Below are positions 27,292 through 39,370 of a stretch of DNA of 64,000 bases, piece after piece (positions within the stretch are counted from its first letter, which is position 1; each line of letters opens with the position of its first letter). A program made the translations under genes and the position numbers. The notes beneath the pieces are model-generated. The model saw only the letters and a list, made by a program, of their open reading frames with translations, had not been told where the DNA came from and did no database searches. The stretch covers positions 59,195,158 through 59,259,157 of the forward strand of contig NC_085049.1 in the NCBI RefSeq assembly GCF_963662255.1, read 5' to 3'. Source of the stretch: Cinclus cinclus (Eukaryota; Chordata; Aves; Passeriformes; Cinclidae).

Positions 27292-30200
27292 CTGGAAATG
27301 TGGCAGAAGACCAGGGAAAGGAATGAGGCAGGGCGAAAGAAAGGGCAAAAGTCTATGCCCATAAGTGGGTGATCACTTCAAAGTAAGGCCAGATCACCTG
27401 GGTGACCTCTGAATATTGAATATTTGCCCACCCCAGCTTGTGACCACTTTCTCTACACCCAGAAAGCCCAGGCAGCTTCCATCCTTGCACATAGATGTGT
27501 GCTACATCTTACCAACACTGGAAAAGACCAAAAATGGCCAGTGTGCTAGGAGCTTGTGCCTTCAGCATGGGAGATCCAGCTGCTCCCCCAGGCTGTTGCC
27601 TCCTCGTGGCACTCACCTGCGCAGTGGAAGGAGCTGGCAGTCGCAGTGGAAAGGCACATCCTGCAGGTTGAGGATCTCCAACCCTGTGAAGTTGCTCATG
27701 TCAGGTATGTTACTCATTTTGTTGCTCTCCAGGTAGAGGCTTCTGATCTTGGGACCGAGGCCAGTGAAGGCATGGGGGGAAATCTACAATGGAAGAAGGG
27801 TAAGTCAGGGGCATGCTGATCAAGGCAGGGGAGCAGATCTCTGACCCTGCACTTCTGATCATCGTGGGGGACCTGACAACCTGTCCTGAACCTGGTGGTC
27901 CCATGAAAAAGCTGCTTTAAACAGGGGGGACTTAATTAATTCAAGCAGTTTTAATCACAGTTTTGAACTCACTAGACTCTTGTTCAGTCTTCTTAAAAAG
28001 AAGGTCACATACAGGAGATCTCAGAGTGAGACCTGGGTGCTGTTTTACACAGTTTTTATTAGGGTGCTGATAACACTACTTCCTTGAGAGGATGGAAATA
28101 TTCGGTATAATAGCAGTGAAGAGTCCTGCAGGACAGCATGTAATAAGAGAAAGAGAAATCTGGCCAGAGCTGGGGGAAGGAGGTGATTTAGGAAATTATC
28201 TGGACCCCAGTGAAATTGGGTGTTTAAAGACTGGAGGGATTAAGTTTCTCCTAGGGGAGCCAGGAGTAAGGTTGAAGCAAGGCAATACTACAGCTGAGCC
28301 TGAAGAAATCTGGCTTCCCAGCCAGGCTATGGAGCATCTCCTGACGGCTTAGGAATTTGGTGATGTCTCTTTGGCTGCCCCTTTAGGGGCCACCAGCTCT
28401 GGGCAGCGGAACTTGTAATATGCCCTGTGGTGCCACTGCCCCTTGGGAGTCCCATAACACACTCACCCATTTCAGGCCCATGTTGTCCAGGTAGAGGTGC
28501 TGCAGGCTGGAGGCCACTGGCAGGAAGACACTGTCTCCTATGTGCTTGATGGGGTTTCGGGACAACTTCAACTCAGTCAGGGCAGGCAGGCCCCACAGGG
28601 CTGCTGTGGGCACCTCCGATAGGTGGTTTCCTTCCAGCTGCAGCTTTTCCAGCATCTTGGTGGGAGCCAGTGCTGCAGGGGCAATGTGCCTGATGGCATT
28701 CCCAGCTAGGTAGAGCCAGCGGAGCCCCCTGGCTCCGGCCAGGTCACCCTCTGCCAGTTCCCCGATGGCATTGTGCTGCAGATGGAGGGAGATCAGGTTG
28801 GGCAGGAGCTGGAAGGTGCTTGCCGGCACACGGGTGAAGGCGTTGTGGTCCAGGTCAAGGTAGGCCAGCTGCGGGGCCCCTTCAAAGGCAGCAGCTGCCA
28901 GGGTGGAGAGGTGGTTGTCAGTGAGGTACAGGTAGACCAGGCTGTCAAGCCCCCGGAGTGCCCCAGGGTGCAGCACACTGATGCTGCACCTCTGCAGGTG
29001 GAGTGACACCAGCTCCTTCAGGCCGGGGAAGGCATCCGGTGGCACCGTCCTGAAGGAGTTTCGGCGCAGGTCGAGAAGGCGGGTGTCCTCAGGGAAGTCC
29101 CGAGGGATCTCCTGAAGGTTCCTGTTCTCACAGGACCCATGATGGAAATCAGGGGAGCAGACACATCCCCGGGGGCACTGCTTGCTGCCAGCTGGCCTTG
29201 GTTGCTCTAGCGGTGCTGGGGGGCTGGGGGGTGGCCAGAGGCGACTGCATCTCATCTCAGGAGACTTCAGGGAGTCAAGGGACCGGCCACGGAGAGTAGG
29301 GGGTGCAGCACAGGCACCCTCGGCCTGCACCCGTGCCCTTGTCAGCCACTTGTGGAAGGGGCGCAGGAGGCAGGAGCAGAGCAGAGGGTTCCCATCCAGG
29401 CTGACCCTTACCAGTCCCCCCACGCCAGCTAGGGGAGGCAGTCCCTGCAGCTGGTTTTCCCGGAGGTCCAGAATACGGAGCTGGGGACTGCGGGCAAAGG
29501 CATCGGGTGCCACATCCTGGAGGGAGGCATGGTCCAGGAAGAGGTGCCTCAACGAGGCCATAGCCAGGGCTTCCTCGGCCACGTAGGTGATGGGGTTGTG
29601 GCCCAGGTCTAGCCAACTAGCCCTATCCAGCCTGGCCAGAGCCTCGCCAGGCAGTGCCTGCAGCTCATTGTGGTCCAGGCTCAGCCTGCGCAGGGCAGGC
29701 AGAGCAGCAAAGGCCTCACTGCCCAGCACGTGGAGGGCATTGCGGGACAGCCGGAGCCATCTAAGGACCTGCAGACCCTGGAAGACCATGTCTGGGAGGT
29801 AGACCAAAGCATTTGCCCTCAGGTCAAGGACAGTGAGGGACCCCAGATGGCCAAAAGCACCTGGCTGTATCTCCTCAATGCGATTCCCCTCCAGAATGAG
29901 CTGCTGGAGGGAGGAGAGCCCATCCAGGGACTCCTGGTAGAGGAGGACTATGCCATTGGAGGCCAGGTTGAGGTAGACAAGCCTCCCCAGACCCCGGAAA
30001 GCCCCTTCCTCCAGCTTCTCCACCTTGCAATGCTGCAGGTCTAAGTGTGTCAGGTAGGGAGTGGCAAGGAAGGCTCTGGCTGGGATGACCATGAAACTGT
30101 TGCCCCGAAGGTCTAGTTCTCTTGTGAGCTGTCAGTCACACAAATAAAACACCGAGTTACCCCAGGGCTGCCATGCCTTCTCTCCCCATCCCTCGACCTT

Positions 30201-30369
30201 TCTTCCTCTTCCCCACCTCTGGGATGGTGTCAGGGATGGCAGTCAGGCTCCCATTGAGACACAGGACATGGGCACGGAGGTTATCGCAGACACAGGGTGC
30301 AGGGCAGCGAGCAGCAGCTGTTGCCCCCAGGGCCACTGCAAGCAGCAGGAGCCCCCAGGATGGCCCCAT
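27066..30369 (-). CDS. CHADL: CHADL, chondroadherin-like leucine-rich repeat protein, 4 coding exons, complete
   Basis: Secreted extracellular-matrix protein of the leucine-rich repeat class; in mammals it is reported in cartilage, binds collagen and restrains chondrocyte differentiation. Minus-strand exons in order: 30217-30369, 28467-30128, 27617-27783, 27066-27291. The sum is 2208 nt, 735 residues (human about 762). All junctions are GT-AG and in frame. Order: signal peptide (about 1-20, LLLLAVALGATAAA); Cys-rich LRRNT (CPAPCVCDN); first LRR block; LRRCT (CSCLLRPFHKWL, about 294-330); second LRRNT (CPRGCVCSPDFHHGSC); second LRR block; LRRCT (FHCDCQLLPLRRW ... GATC ... CPGW); Lys/Ser-rich tail. 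The duplicated LRR architecture separates it from chondroadherin (CHAD), which has one block. The start is the ATG giving a good signal peptide, with a 5' UTR acceptor (CCCCAG|TCACAG) just upstream. Confidence 0.96.
27617..27783 (-). CDS. CHADL: CHADL coding exon 3 (last LRRs, LRRCT start)
   Basis: Acceptor ATTGTAG|ATTT, donor GCGCAG|GTGAGT, ending in phase 2. Encodes ISPHAFTGLGPKIRSLYLE, SNKMSNIPD and PFHCDCQLLPLR, aligning to human CPGAFSGLGPGLQSLHLQ and PFHCDCQLLPLHRW. Confidence 0.95.
27784..28466 (-). other. CHADL: CHADL intron 2 (between coding exons 2 and 3)
   Basis: 683 bp, donor GTGAGT, acceptor TTGTAG; no repeat recognised. The next intron, 27292-27616, is 325 bp and also plain. 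Confidence 0.75.
28467..30128 (-). CDS. CHADL: CHADL coding exon 2 (both LRR blocks, 554 codons)
   Basis: Acceptor CTGACAG|CTCA, donor AAATGG|GTGAGT, phase 0 at both ends. It carries LTRELDLRGN, more than a dozen LRRs of the LxxLxLxxN type, the first LRRCT, the Pro-rich linker, the second LRRNT and the second LRR block. GC-rich and the longest open frame in the window. Confidence 0.97.
30217..30369 (-). CDS. CHADL: CHADL coding exon 1 (signal peptide and LRRNT start)
   Basis: 51 codons, phase 0, donor CCAGAG|GTGGGG. Encodes the hydrophobic signal peptide, then RCPAPCVCDNLRAHVLC and LTAIPDTIPE, aligning to human RCPQACICDNSRRHVAC and LTEVPDAIPE. Confidence 0.95.
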
Positions 30370-32689
30370 GTTGGAGGGCACCTGTGACTGGGGGAGAGAC
30401 AGCAGTAAGGTTTGGGAGAGAGTCCAGGCTCCCGTGCATCCCCAAACGGCATTGCCTGCTTGGCACCCCATGTGCCAAGAGAACTGCTGCTATCAGCTAG
30501 TGGGCAGGTCTCACTTTCTCTTGCTCTTACTCTATGATTTCACAAGTTATAAATGAAGAAGAGTGGAAGAAAGAGAGGAATGAAAAGTAAAGGTCTCAGC
30601 AGGTCACTCACAAGGAGCTGGCTTGAAACACCCAACCCATCCCTGCATTTTCTTCAAATATCACTAACTTCAGACTGCCTTGGTCTGTGAGGGCAATCAG
30701 TATCTCTCCTACAATTGTTTTGGTAAGGCAAGCAGGTGTTGCCATCCAGGGGATGTGATGACACAGGCTTCTGAGTTGCTACCCTTCTTTAAGTGGCAAA
30801 TGTCCCATGTCTCCACCATCCTGGTCATCTGCCTCCCAGCTCTCTGCCTACTACGCTGCAAGCTCCATGCTTCCCTCCTAAATTATTCATAGCAGTGTTT
30901 GGAATAGAACTCCACTGTTCAGCTGCAGGAAGGAGAGGTTGGTTTTGGCTGGGCAGGAGTGAGTCCCTGGGGTGAGGGTGCCAGAGAGAGGCCAAAGCTG
31001 GGAGAAACACAGAGGAGGCAGCAGGCTGCAGATATGACCAATACATCCCACTAAGCTTTGAAACAGCATCAGAAGGGTCTGCAAGGCTCAAACTTGTGGA
31101 GCCACTGTAGTGCACAGCCCCATACTCGCTGTAGCTCATTGTCTCCTGTGGTCCCATGCCCCACCACTGCCCTCCTGCTGTCACCCCATCTAGTCCTGCT
31201 GCAGCCCATGCACACGCACTGGGGCAGCACTCTCCTGCATATCCACTGCCCAGTGTCACCAATATAATGTCCCTAAACTCAGTCCCTGTGCTGTGCCTGG
31301 AGCACTGCCATCATGCCATCATTCCCTCCCTCACACCTGGAGGATTTGCATTCCCGGGGTTTGCAGTACCTGGACTTCAAGATGTGTTGAAGAGAGGAAA
31401 GCGTCCCTTGCTCTGTCTAGCAGCTGACGAGCTCCTGCACCGGTGTTTGCTCTTCTTGCAGAAGTGAGAACTGAATAGACCCCGTTGTGTTGCTTTCCCA
31501 GCAGCTCTCACCAGGCAGAGCCAGAAACGTGGGAGGAGGAAAAGGACTGTGGGAGGAAGGGTAAGCCACCCCTGGAGAGAGGGCAGCAACCCAGACATTA
31601 CCTCCCCCTTGATTCACTGGGGGCTGGGATCACCAGCCCAGCAAAGCCCATGTGGGGTTTGCATTCCCTGTTGCCAGGGCTCTGCCTTCATGTTTCAGGC
31701 TATGTTAGTCACAAGAGCTACAGAGGTGCAGGACAGAAAGATGACATCCAGCCAGAATTGCAATGGCAGTGGTAAGCCTGAGCAAAAGGAGAGGCAGCTG
31801 ACCAGTCGTGCCACATTTACAGCCTTCCACTCCCCTAATTTTGCTTTTATAATTGTTTAGAAGAGGCTGGGTTGGCAGTGCCTTCATAATACATCATTAG
31901 CTTACAGAAGGACGTGGAGGCATTCATTTTCCTCCCAGACTGTTGTTTTACTCTCCCACGGAACAGGAATATATCTGCAGCCTGACAAAATCCTGGAAGA
32001 TTTGATACTAGTATCTTGTTCCCCTTCAAGCCCTTCTCCTATTCAGAAGCCTCAATAGAAGCTGAAGAGATCATTGCTAGGTAAATGAGCAAACTAAAAG
32101 CCTGGGGTGAGGCTGGGAAAGGGCCAGATGTGGCATTCAGTGCCTGATGTAACATCTTATCATCTCTGTGGGTTCTTCAGCAGAGCCCAGGCAACTACAA
32201 GGGAGGGAGGTTTTGCTGTTGACAAGCCAGGGAAGGGGGCTTGTGGCCAGGGGAGATGATGGAAGGGCCACGAACAGGGGAGCAGGATAGGCAGAGTGGA
32301 AGTTGTGGCCAGAGTGGAAGTTCAGGTACGCTACCTTCATATCCCATACCCCATCAGGGAGAACAAAGAGCAGCTGCCTCCCTTCAGCAATCTCAGCTTC
32401 CAGAACCATTATGTCCCAGTAGAGACACTGGCTTCTTCCCAGGCCTGCCAGCAATCAGCTTTATGCAAATATGAGTATGCTAATAAAATGGCATAATTGT
32501 GATGTTGCATGGAAGGACTTTTAAAATGTAACTGAGGTCCAAAGAAGATGGAGTGAATTTTTGGTGGAGAGATCCACTTCACTCCCAGCACTGAATAGAC
32601 AAGCACCTGCTCTGTAGCCATCTGACAATAGAGTTCTATTTTCTTGAAGTTTCGGGCTTCACGTTTACCTCCTCTCAGTAACGCTCATA
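30370..32689. other. 5' flank and probable 5' UTR of CHADL
   Basis: An acceptor CCCCAG|TCACAG at 30387/30388 suggests a separate upstream 5' UTR exon; that exon and the promoter cannot be placed. No CpG island is visible, consistent with a tissue-restricted promoter. Many short open frames, none recognised. Confidence 0.5.
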
Positions 32690-33445
32690 TTCCCTCAGTG
32701 ACCCCCCACATCCCCTCAGCATCACTTGGGGCACTCAGCTCTTCCTCAGTGTTCTTTCTGGTCCTTAGAGATTACCTCAGATTTTCCTGCCAGAATATTC
32801 TATTCCATTTAGATTACTTCATATTTTCCTTCCAGAATGTTCTATTCCATTTAGATTACCTCAGATTTTCCTTTCATAACATCCCCATCGGTACCTATGT
32901 ACGACCTCTCATTTAAGTCCCAAAATGCTACCTATTGATTACCTCAGCTTTTACCTCCAAAATATCCTTTTTGTCCCCCACTTATTTCCCTCATATTTTC
33001 CCTCACAAATGTTCCCTATTTGTCCCATACAGATTTTCTCAGATTTTGCCTCAAAAATACTCATTCAGTCCCTTGCAGATTACCTGAGATTTTACCTCAC
33101 AAATTTATTTCTGGCCCTTAAAAGCTACCTTAGGTTTTATCATTAAATTTTCTCTGCCTGGCCTCCCCAAATTACCTCAGACTTTCCCTGCCTTTTCTCA
33201 AAAACAATTTTCTCCTCCAAAGATCCCCTCAGATTTTCCCACTAAAGATGTCTGCTACATGTCCTCCACAGATTACAGCATCTTTTGTTCCCACAGTCCA
33301 GTGGGAATAAAACTCTTCATCTTTACCCCCAAAAATATTCATTCCATGCAATCCAGGTGATGCCAGGGAATTCCAGCATTCCTCCCCTCTGAAGTTCTTG
33401 CTGTCACCTCTGAGTTAGCTCAGCATTTCCCCTCACAAACTGAAA
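32690..33445. repeat. Degenerate 42-51 bp tandem repeat (minisatellite-like)
   Basis: Units built around AGATTACCTCAGATTTTCC followed by a pyrimidine-rich spacer. Unit starts at 32769, 32811, 32853, about 32936, 32982, 33031, 33077, 33123, 33170, 33221 and 33270; the first three are exactly 42 bp apart and nearly identical, later ones are 45-51 bp and diverged. A last weak unit (TTAGCTCAGCATTTCCCCTC) is near 33415. Shorter CCTCAG periodicity is visible to the left from 32690. Confidence 0.8.
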
Positions 33446-34754
33446 CACCGTGCAGTTCTGTGATGGTGCAGACCCATCCATTTTTTACCATAAGTTCCTT
33501 GATCTTGTTTTTTCAGCTGTCCACAATAATTTCTCCCCAGGATAGCATTTCTTATAGTTCTTGCATTCCCACCCCCCAGGTTTCCAATGCCCGTTTTACG
33601 TATCCATTTCAAATGTGCATCAGTTTTACTTCTCTTCCTACCATCTGTCTTCCCCATTATCCTGTCCTCTTTTCTCCCCTTAGCATTCATGTAACCTGCT
33701 TCCAGCTTGCTCTGTTGTTTCCTATGAACATCCCCAGTCACACCCAAAGTTTTACTTTCCTCTTCTTGAAAAGAAAGCACTTTACCCTTCTGGGTGCTCT
33801 CTGGACAAACTCAGTTTGGGAACAGGCTGGTAGCACTTTGACCCTCAGTCTGGGTGGCTGCCTGTAGCACTCACAGATGACCCCAGGACCATAACCATAG
33901 TGTTCTGCCATTCCCAGGACTGGAGATCTCAGTCAACATCTTCAGGACATTTACTGACTAAATTACAAATCCATTACAAATACGCAATTATTATTTTTTG
34001 TCTAAGGCTGTCAATGCAAACACTTTTGTACAGTTTTGGTAGATGAAGAGAAAGCATTTCCATCTGAAGAGAAAGAGTTACCACCTTCTTCCCCTGTTAG
34101 TTTTTAGCCTTCACTCCAGACTTTAGGAAATTTAGAGACAGCTTTATCATAGTGCTTTGAAGGCTTTTTTTGTACTTTGAGAGCAGTGTTTAGCAGCCTC
34201 ACCTCTAGGCTCTGTGCTCAGAGAAGCTGCCAGAGAGCCGAGCCCAGTGGGGACAAAGTCACACTGCAAACCCTCACACAGCTTCAGATCTGCTGCAAGA
34301 GGAGAATCTTGAGAGAGATCCATTGACTTGTTCCCCACATAGCAGCCACTGGGAGGTGCCTGGCTGGCCAATACCTGTGGTGTTTCCATTACCCATTGAG
34401 ATGGAGTCTGATGCCGGCAGGCCTTGTGTGGTTTCCTTGACAACCAGAAGAAATGCACAACCGAGATGCACGTGGCTTTTCAGGTGCTGTTTCAACTCCT
34501 CTGAAACAATGAGCTGCTCCAGCAGAATTCAGATAAATAAAACCAAGGTGTACAGCCAAATACTGAACAGCATTTATGTTCAAAGGCAAATTTGAGCTGA
34601 GCCTGAAATCTGCCATGAAGCAAACCCTCAAGAGAGCAAGTAGGCTGGAAGTATTTCTCCTATTCAATAGGACAGAGATCTTGCAAGATTATCTGCTTTG
34701 TTATTTAATAGCCTTTAGATTAATAATTTCAAGAGATGGAAGGTATTTCCATGT

Positions 34755-34806
<52 letters not shown>
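34755..34806 (+). repeat. (GATA)13 microsatellite
   Basis: Thirteen uninterrupted GATA units, followed by AATC. Likely length-polymorphic. Confidence 0.98.
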
Positions 34807-34807
<1 letters not shown>

Positions 34808-35263
34808 ATCTAACACTGAATTAATTTGAATGTCCCTCTTAAACCCAAAGGCTTCAGATTAGAGTTTATTGCAGACAATGCACTGTTTATCAGAAGCACT
34901 AAGGGCTTGAATTTATTGAATTCAGAGCATAATTTTAAATTACTTTAACAAGAGAATGCAAATTTTTAGCCAAATCATACAGCATCAATAGGAGCAACAG
35001 CATATTGTAACTCATTGTATGTATGTAGGCCTGGTCACAAATTTTCTATGGACAGTAAATTCTTAAATCATATTTTCATGAATTCAAGTTATACTGAAAA
35101 GCATTTAAGGCCAATTATGGCCAATATTTTTTTTCAAGGAAGAATGCCATTATAAAATATTGAAATACATACAAATTTCAAAAGGAAATGTTAGTTTATT
35201 TTTCATAGTTTTGGCATTTCGTTTGACAAATTAACTACTCTTTAAGGGAAAATAAAAAAACAT

Positions 35264-35301
35264 TAAAAAATTTAAAAAAAAAAAGAGAGAGAGAGAGAGA
35301 G
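35264..35301 (+). repeat. A-rich and (GA)n simple repeat
   Basis: A-rich sequence running into nine GA units (GAGAGAGAGAGAGAGAG), then GTGACC. Intergenic. Confidence 0.9.
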
Positions 35302-35363
35302 TGACCCCCTAGGAAGTATCACCTACAGTAGATTGACAAGTAGTGTTAAAATCAAAAATATGT

Positions 35364-35411
35364 TGGGGGGTTTTTTGGTTTTTGGTGTTTGTTTTTTTTT
35401 TTTTGGTTTTA
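35364..35411 (+). repeat. T/G-rich low-complexity sequence
   Basis: Runs of GGGGGG, TTTTTT and a T stretch of about 14 interspersed with G; intergenic simple sequence. Confidence 0.85.
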
Positions 35412-38400
35412 GCCCTTTTAGATGAAGGACTGAAATACTATTATTCCAGCTGAACAGACTTTTATTTTCCAGCTTAGTAAATAGTCAGAAACATCCATTT
35501 CCCTGCTTTGTGCTTGGGAGGAATAAGCACATGTGAGAAAGGCAGGGAGAAATTGAAGGGGGTGCCATGGATCAAATAAGCAAAGTAGAGGGAGTAAAGA
35601 AAGGATTTATCAAAGGTGACAAGCCAGATGACAAATGTAAATGTTTTTTAACTCTATCTGCTGACATCAGGATACCTCATAATCATTTCCTTTCAGACCT
35701 TTCTGATATCTCTGCTCTTTCATTCATTCCTTTTCACTGAGGTAATAGGGAATTACTTTGTTTAATGATTCTCTAAAGATCCAAGAAGGCTAAATATTCT
35801 AATAAGACAGTTTTATTTCACAAATAATTTTGCATTCATGAATATAATTAAATTGTAATGTTTTCTGCAGTAAGCTACGTCCCTAGCAATGGGGGCATGC
35901 AACATCCTAAACCACAGGCAATTTTGGCAAAATGAACTTGTCCTGTCTCGGAGCTAAGTATTAGTCAGTGGAAAATCATCAAGTAGATGGTTTACTCTGA
36001 GAGAATATTTAATATCCCAAGAAAAAGAAGAACCCTGATCACTGACTTCCTCTGCAGTAGAATTCCCCATGCTCGGGGTTTTGCAATACTTTACATCCTC
36101 CTTTGATTGTAGGTGCAGCCTCAGGAAAGGAAATTATTCTCAATTTGTCTTCCCCCTAATCAAAAGCTTCCCTTCTTCATGACAAGAATATCACAGATGC
36201 AGACTCTGAACCAAGGTGTCAAGGATGTCTTCTACTTAAAAGTCAGAACTCACTGATGCAGCATCAGAAAATAACAAATCAACTGTTCTTTTACCTGCAT
36301 TGCTTAACAACTAATTTAACATAAAACATAGAAGTGGCCTTTTATTTGCTGGCATTCCAGGGACGTTTTAGGACAAATCAAATTGTCTGCTTAGTCCAGT
36401 TTACAGCAGGTTACTGCAGCAGGCACTGCCTCAAACTCTGACAAGTGCACTGCCACGTAACATCCCGAAGCAAACACTGAGAGGTCCCACAAAAACCCTT
36501 CCATTTCTATTTCTGTGGATCCCAGTGATTTAGAGAGAAATTAATATGTGCTCTTCTGTCAGCATTAGGGCCCTCTATTCATTTGCAGAATGAAAAGTTC
36601 TCTAAGCTTTTAATGTAGGTCAGACTCAACTCTTCACAGTGTATTCAGCTGAGATGCAGCTATTAAGCTTCCCTTTAAAACATTCTCATTTCCTAAGCCA
36701 AGAGCCCTGGCTCAGTATTGCAATTATAAACTGCAAGTTCTGAAATTAGCAAGTGGTAAAGGTGAAAAAGGATAGAAGCACAACACACCCATGATTCATT
36801 ATTTGTTGAGTGAAGTCCAATATTGGATGGGAAAACTAACAAGCACTTTGTGCTTTGGGATGACTCAACAAAACACATGGAAAGGGCAATTTTCATTGGA
36901 TTCACAGCAAGCAGAGCTCCCACTCCAAAGGCAAAGATGCTTCTCTTGCATCAGTGTGGAACTCTGGTGGCTTTGCTGAGGAGGGACTTCTGCCAGATGT
37001 CTGCAGGGAGAGATACTGCAAGTGCAGCATCAGGTGTTCAGACAACATAAGTGTCTGGCACAGACCAAAGCAATAACTTCACAGAAACAGTAAAACTTCT
37101 GTACATTGGAAGCTGAAACTTGTAGAATTTTTTCATTTAAGATAGCAGTTCTTCCATAGCAGAAGAGAAGAATTCAGGCAAAATATAACAATATATCCTG
37201 GGAAAAGCTGCTGGATGTGGTGGAGGCTTTTTCCTAACCAAGAAGTAAGATTTCCTAATCTGAAGATCTTTCTTCTTCCACAGTAAACAGGCTTTGTTAA
37301 AACAACAAGAGAAATGCATTAATTTCATGTTTTCCTTTCTTGCTGCTTGATTGCACTCCTTTGCGTTTATCATGAGCAGTAATTCCCTCTCACACAACCT
37401 CTGCTTCAGCCAGCAAGTTTCCACATTGCTGTCATAGGGCTTGAGTGCTGTTCAGCATGGAAATTGAATCAGATTACCCATTTTAAAATAATATTTTTCC
37501 AGGGTTCAATAATTGTAATCAAAGGATGCTTTATTTGTATTTCAGGGACTAAAGTACTGACTTTTCCTCTTTATATTTGAGGAGAATTTTAAAATCCTTG
37601 GTTTAGAACAAGCTATGCCTTTGTGTTGCTCAGGAGACCTGAAGCATGTTTTAAAAAACAACCAACCAACCAAACATTTAAAATCTTCCAGGGTCCAAGT
37701 CATACCTGTCCTGTGAGAGCTGGAGCTCAGCACAGAGAGGAGGCAGCCCATAAAGGAGCCATTGTGTGGGGAGCAGCAGGACACAATCCTGCATTTATGG
37801 AGGATTGACTGCTCTCTCCATTTTTTAATCAAGCTTTGTCTCACAGCACCATGGTCAAATATGCTAGCAGCACCTTTGCCTTTCAAGTGCATCCTTCACT
37901 TGATTCTTAACATAATCCATCATTCTGTAAAGATAATCCAGGATTTGTTTTATGGAGATCACCTTCTCTCCACTCATGACTCTCACTGCCTTGAACTGGG
38001 CTGCTTTTTCAAGTTACCAGACTGATTTTAGTGCAATTTTAATGGTTAATTTTCTCTTTCTCAGCATAAGAACAATGACTAAATAAAGCTACCATTTTTA
38101 AAAAGTTTAACTTTTGTGTCTTGCCAAGTTACCAGTTTCTGGAGGCATCTTGGAACTCAGAAAAGGGGAAAAAAAGAAAAAAAGGGAGGTGCAATTATGT
38201 TTTGCTTCTCTCCAAGCATTCTTTTTCATTAAGCAAATTTGGGAGAATAAAAATGGTGAGAAAGATCTGCTTTCCAGAAGTGCTGAGTGCCAAGGTACCA
38301 CAACTTTTAAAATTGGATTGTTTGAAACTGAAGTTCAATCTCTTTGCAAATATTCTGGGATCCATGGGCAAATTTTCTATATATTAATTCCACTGCCTAT

Positions 38401-39340
38401 CTACTCCTTGTATGCTTTTGAAACCATCAGTTTCCACAAAGAACAAACATTCCCTGCTCAGGTAATGCTGTTCTGCTTCTTCTGTCTTTAACTACAGACA
38501 GAAAAAGCAAAATTTCAGTCATCGCTTTTTTAGAGGGCCATGTTAAGGTTCTGGAATGGTATTCTCCAATTTAGTGCTCCCACTAAAACCACTCCTTCCT
38601 CCCTGGGGTGGGATGGAGAGGAGAAATGGAAGCACCAAAGATAAAACTCTCACCTTTCTGTCTTCAGCTTTGAACTCAGATTATGTTAAATTATGCTTTT
38701 AGTTTCAGCATCAAAAAACCTTAATTAAATGAACACTTTAAATTATATTATTTAGATATGCAGTGAGGGCTATGTGTTATTTCTTAACACTCATGGTTTT
38801 GACTGATATTTTTCACGAAGTTTTCAATGGAGGTATGAAATAATTCCAAAGAGTTCCTCTGCAGTGTGTTTATCATGGGCCAGCCTCCCTCTCTCATAAA
38901 CAGACTGTGCCTGGAAACTGGAATTACTCATTTCACACACTTTTTTAAAAAGCTTTCCCTTGGCACCCCCATCCCCCTGAACATTCCTGCAGGGAGAACA
39001 AGGATATTTTGGCCCTGTTTCACTTATATAAAATATGCCTAATTTCATCATAGTCAGCAAAATACTTAGGCACACGCTGTGCTTTATCTTTTATTTTCTT
39101 TTTAAAGTAGCCTCTTTGTTAGCATTTAACTCCGTTTGCAGAAAGTAGAAGGTGCAAGTGATTTTATATCCCTTGGAGTCCTGTTGAAACAAAAGCAAGA
39201 TGTTTTAACTTGTGTAAATCAGTCCTGAAAGTGAGAAAAACCCCAACCAAAACAAACAATATAAATACAGTACTTTTTCTGAGGAGAAAGATTTGCAGGA
39301 AATCACAATTTTTCCTAGAGCAGCTGGCACAGCTGGAGGA

Positions 39341-39370
39341 AAAACAAACAAACAAACAAAAACAAAAAAA
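39341..39370 (+). repeat. (AAAC)n simple repeat
   Basis: Several AAAC units followed by an A run and CCCC. Confidence 0.85.

Noticed and set aside
29182..30044. Open frames on the + strand across CHADL exon 2
   Set aside because: Antisense shadows of a GC-rich LRR exon; low stop frequency follows from composition.
30825..31262. 145-codon frame on the - strand upstream of CHADL
   Set aside because: No signal peptide, LRR or similarity to the CHADL N-terminus, and no acceptor/donor pair joining it to coding exon 1.
32644..33146. Open frames with repeated LDYLRFS-like peptides
   Set aside because: The peptide periodicity is just translation of the 42-bp DNA repeat (42 is divisible by 3); frame is lost when unit length changes.
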